NCBI GenBank assembly: GCA_010093685.1
Contig: MU006238.1
Location: 791,954 to 855,953, forward strand
DNA from: Ophiobolus disseminans
Lineage: Eukaryota; Ascomycota; Dothideomycetes; Pleosporales; Phaeosphaeriaceae
Length of the DNA stretch: 64,000 nt
Direction of reading: 5' to 3'
This document shows, one piece after another, positions 63,155 to 64,000 of the stretch. The number at the start of each line of letters is the position of its first letter. Positions within the stretch are counted from its first letter, which is position 1. Below the pieces are notes generated by a model, which was given only the letters and a program-made list of their open reading frames with translations, was not told the DNA's origin and made no database searches. The position numbers and the translations under genes are program-made.

Positions 63155-64000
63155 CTAGTCCAACTGACCAAGGGGTACAGGATGAGGAAAGTTCTTGACA
63201 ATAAGATGATAGATGTCCTTCAAGCCAAGCTGGCGTATGAAGTTCTCATGCTTCTGTCGAGGAAGCAGCTTTGTGAAGCAATCAGCAGGCATGTCAGCAG
63301 TGGGCTTCCACTCAACAGTGATTCTTCCAGCATCCACTTCCTGGCGAAGCCACATTTGATGGATATCAACATGGCGAAGCTTGGTTTGGATGCGATCAGC
63401 ATTGCCTTCAACAAGGCGTACAGTCTGAGCATTGTCACACCAGAGAGCCTTCTTGGTGTGAAGTATGAAGCCAATATTGCGGCAAAAGCGGTCCCAGTAT
63501 TGAGACTCAACACCAGCAGCAGAGAGTGCATATAGCTCTGCCTCAGTGGTGGATCGCGTGACGGATCGCAGCACAGTGGCTTTCCAGTCAATAGGCATGC
63601 TATAGAGCATGAAGATGTATCCAGCAGATGATCGACGAGTCTCAACATCATCTCCAAATGATGCGTCAGCAGCACCAAAGAAGGTAGGAGGAGTTGGAGT
63701 TGTTGAGTTGATTTTGGTGGCATAGGTCTGAGTAGGCTCACCCCCTCGAGCACTAATGGCAAGGTATCTAGTACCGTACAGGTATTGCCACACGTGCTTG
63801 ACTTCAGAGAGGTGGATTGGTCCAGGATTTATAAGAAACCTTGCAAGGACTGAGTGAGCGTGTGCAACGTCAGGTCGTGTCATAACCTCAATGTAGGCCA
63901 GGTTGCCTACTAGGCGCTGGTAATTCTTGGTGTTTGAAGGCTCTGAAATGCCTTCAAAGGGTAGCATCCTTGAGGTGGATGAGAGAGGTGTAGATGGGTA
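63155..64000 (-). CDS. Copia pol, RT C-terminus and RNase H (partial, 5' end outside window)
   Basis: The frame is open from the window edge to the stop at 63155. TPLSSTSRMLPFEGIS leads into NYQRLVGNLAYIEVMTRPDV, the connection segment after reverse transcriptase. RNase H shows the acidic residues in AADASFGDD, TEAELYALS and WCDNAQT, followed by KHVDIHQMW-like RHVDIHQMWLRQEV and the usual DCFTKLLPRQKH end. It would degrade RNA in RNA-DNA hybrids during reverse transcription in cytoplasmic particles. No lesion is visible in this part, so the element may be active or recently so. Confidence 0.85.
   Translation of the reverse strand, partial: YPSTPLSSTSRMLPFEGISEPSNTKNYQRLVGNLAYIEVMTRPDVAHAHSVLARFLINPGPIHLSEVKHVWQYLYGTRYLAISARGGEPTQTYATKINSTTPTPPTFFGAADASFGDDVETRRSSAGYIFMLYSMPIDWKATVLRSVTRSTTEAELYALSAAGVESQYWDRFCRNIGFILHTKKALWCDNAQTVRLVEGNADRIQTKLRHVDIHQMWLRQEVDAGRITVEWKPTADMPADCFTKLLPRQKHENFIRQLGLKDIYHLIVKNFPHPVPLGQLD

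Larger units (their letters stand above)
62905..64000 (-). mobile_element. Ty1/copia retrotransposon, 3' part, running off the window end
   Basis: Contains the 3' LTR (62905-63066), polypurine tract and the RNase H end of pol. It belongs to a different copia lineage from the element at 35338-40780: the LTRs differ in length and sequence, and the RNase H motifs differ (AADASFGDD against GYTDAYWGGD). The visible polymerase part has no stop codon, unlike the other element. Confidence 0.88.

Overview
The window looks like nuclear DNA of a filamentous ascomycete (Pezizomycotina). Genes carry 45-95 bp introns with GTRNGT donors and CTAAC/CTGAC-like branch sites. There is a fungal-type highly reducing polyketide synthase, GPI-anchored Ser/Thr-rich proteins, an acyl-CoA thiolase with an N-terminal peroxisomal signal, Ty1/copia retroelements, and nonsense mutations of C-to-T type resembling repeat-induced point mutation (RIP). 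The gene style suggests a dothideomycete, but the species cannot be told from the sequence alone. A run of 395 N (40293-40687) is an assembly gap.

Layout. 0-7 kb: a small GPI-anchored protein, a broken ADP-ribosylglycohydrolase, a ketopantoate reductase and an F-box protein. 8-16 kb: a six-exon highly reducing PKS of 2508 residues (KS-AT-DH-MT-remnant ER-KR-ACP) with no recognisable tailoring genes beside it. 16-50 kb: a lineage-specific-looking region. It holds six members of an unrecognised family (here 'family A') at 16.5, 30.9, 33.6, 42.5, 44.3 and 47.7 kb. It also holds two proteins that seem to share a C-terminal domain with two of the family A members (22.5 and 25 kb), a Gln-rich coiled-coil protein (19.4 kb), an AT-hook protein (27.0 kb) and a decayed F-box gene carrying a solo LTR. 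A 5.4-kb copia element with a CTAGT target duplication splits one family A gene. 51-54.5 kb: conserved housekeeping-type genes (SAM methyltransferase, peroxisomal 3-ketoacyl-CoA thiolase). 54.9-63 kb: eight tandem same-strand paralogues of an F-box-like 'LPxELR' family. All share a short first exon and a phase-2 intron, and most are frameshifted. The last one is truncated by the LTR of a second copia element that runs off the window end.

The most unusual content is the family A cluster: an apparently undescribed set of paralogues with two conserved blocks, variable low-complexity C-termini, a duplicated mini-exon in one member and four exact-length 39-residue repeats in another. The LPxELR array and the PKS with a degenerate ER and an altered KR cofactor loop come next. 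Function cannot be assigned to family A from sequence. Nuclear/regulatory roles are only suggested by basic and acidic tracts and by the AT-hook neighbour. All family statements come from reading motifs; no database search was possible.
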